In this document: one piece after another, positions 5,145 through 5,316 of the stretch
Numbering within the stretch: position 1 is the stretch's first letter
Layout of the letters: each line of letters starts with the position of its first letter
NCBI GenBank assembly: GCA_029264225.1
Contig: JARICB010000290.1
Coordinates: 1 to 5,316, forward strand
Length of the DNA: 5,316 bases
DNA from: Nocardioides sp.
Lineage (GTDB): Bacteria > Actinomycetota > Actinomycetes > Propionibacteriales > Nocardioidaceae
Direction of reading: 5' to 3'
Position numbers and translations under genes: made by a program
Notes under the pieces: model-generated
Databases searched by the model: none
Seen by the model: only the letters and a program-made list of their open reading frames with translations
What the model was told of the DNA's origin: nothing

Positions 5145-5316
5145 TCATCCCTCGTTGGCGGCTTCGACGACGTAGGCGTCGTGGTCGGAGATCCTGGTGT
5201 CACCCACGAAGGCTCGATGCCGTTGGGTGTCGCTGACGACCCAGGAGTTAGGGACGGCGATGTGGTCGATGCTGAGGAAGCCATCGATCTGGTGTGGCAA
5301 ATGGGCTGTAGGCACG
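5145..5316 (-). CDS. Endonuclease/exonuclease/phosphatase-family protein (C-terminal fragment at right edge)
   Basis: Reading the reverse strand from 5315, an open frame of 56 residues ends at a TGA (5147-5145). It contains FLSIDHIAVPNSWVV (13-27) and ISDHDAYVVEA (42-52). The pair IDHI...SDHD is the C-terminal signature of the endonuclease/exonuclease/phosphatase (DNase I-like) superfamily, where the last Asp-His sits in the metal-dependent phosphodiesterase active site. Only the end of the protein is in the window, so the substrate (nucleic acid, inositol phosphate or lipid) cannot be inferred, nor can it be shown that the upstream part is intact. It is convergent with the TetR gene and separated by 230 bp, so no operon link exists. 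The family call is good for so short a piece because both motifs are in frame, correctly ordered and close to a natural stop. Confidence 0.8.
   Translation of the reverse strand, partial: VPTAHLPHQIDGFLSIDHIAVPNSWVVSDTQRHRAFVGDTRISDHDAYVVEAANEG

Noticed and set aside
4949..5284. Minus-strand open frame of 111 codons at the right end
   Set aside because: Its product is Ser/Thr/Pro-rich without any domain, and it overlaps a different frame that carries the IDH and SDHD motifs.

Overview
The window looks like ordinary chromosomal DNA from a high-GC actinobacterium. The reading frames are strongly GC-biased, with long open antisense shadows. The two-component pair (HisKA_3-type kinase with a NarL/LuxR-type regulator), the SRPBCC protein beside a TetR regulator, and the signals (TANNNT -10 elements, GGAG-type ribosome sites, one apparently leaderless start) all fit that group. 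I cannot name the genus from sequence alone. I see no rRNA, tRNA, CRISPR array, insertion sequence or prophage gene.

Layout: (1) 1-727, minus strand: a class II glutamine amidotransferase with its N-terminal Cys2, running off the left edge. (2) 728-1015: non-coding, with two dyad-symmetric elements upstream of the amidotransferase. (3) 1016-2835, minus strand: a histidine kinase followed by its response regulator, overlapping by 4 bp (ATGA), clearly one operon. (4) 2836-3003: a divergent control region with a probable leaderless kinase promoter on one strand and a promoter with a 21-bp-spaced direct repeat on the other. (5) 3004-3606, plus strand: a five-helix membrane protein of unknown function. 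(6) 3734-4201, minus strand: an SRPBCC-fold protein, divergent from (7) 4273-4914, plus strand: a TetR-family regulator. The 71 bp between them hold a 21-bp palindrome well placed to be the TetR operator. (8) 4915-5144: a gap between convergent genes with one imperfect hairpin. (9) 5145-5316, minus strand: the C-terminal end of an endonuclease/exonuclease/phosphatase-family protein, cut by the right edge.

Two small regulatory modules can be inferred. In the first, a membrane-embedded kinase and its DNA-binding partner sit head-to-head with an uncharacterised membrane protein, which is a natural candidate target or accessory. In the second, a TetR repressor probably controls the divergent SRPBCC gene, and perhaps itself, through the shared palindrome. 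The edge genes have no evident functional link to either module. I did not find strong evidence for a wholly new system. The most useful leads are the 5-TM protein tied to the two-component pair and the clear TetR operator.
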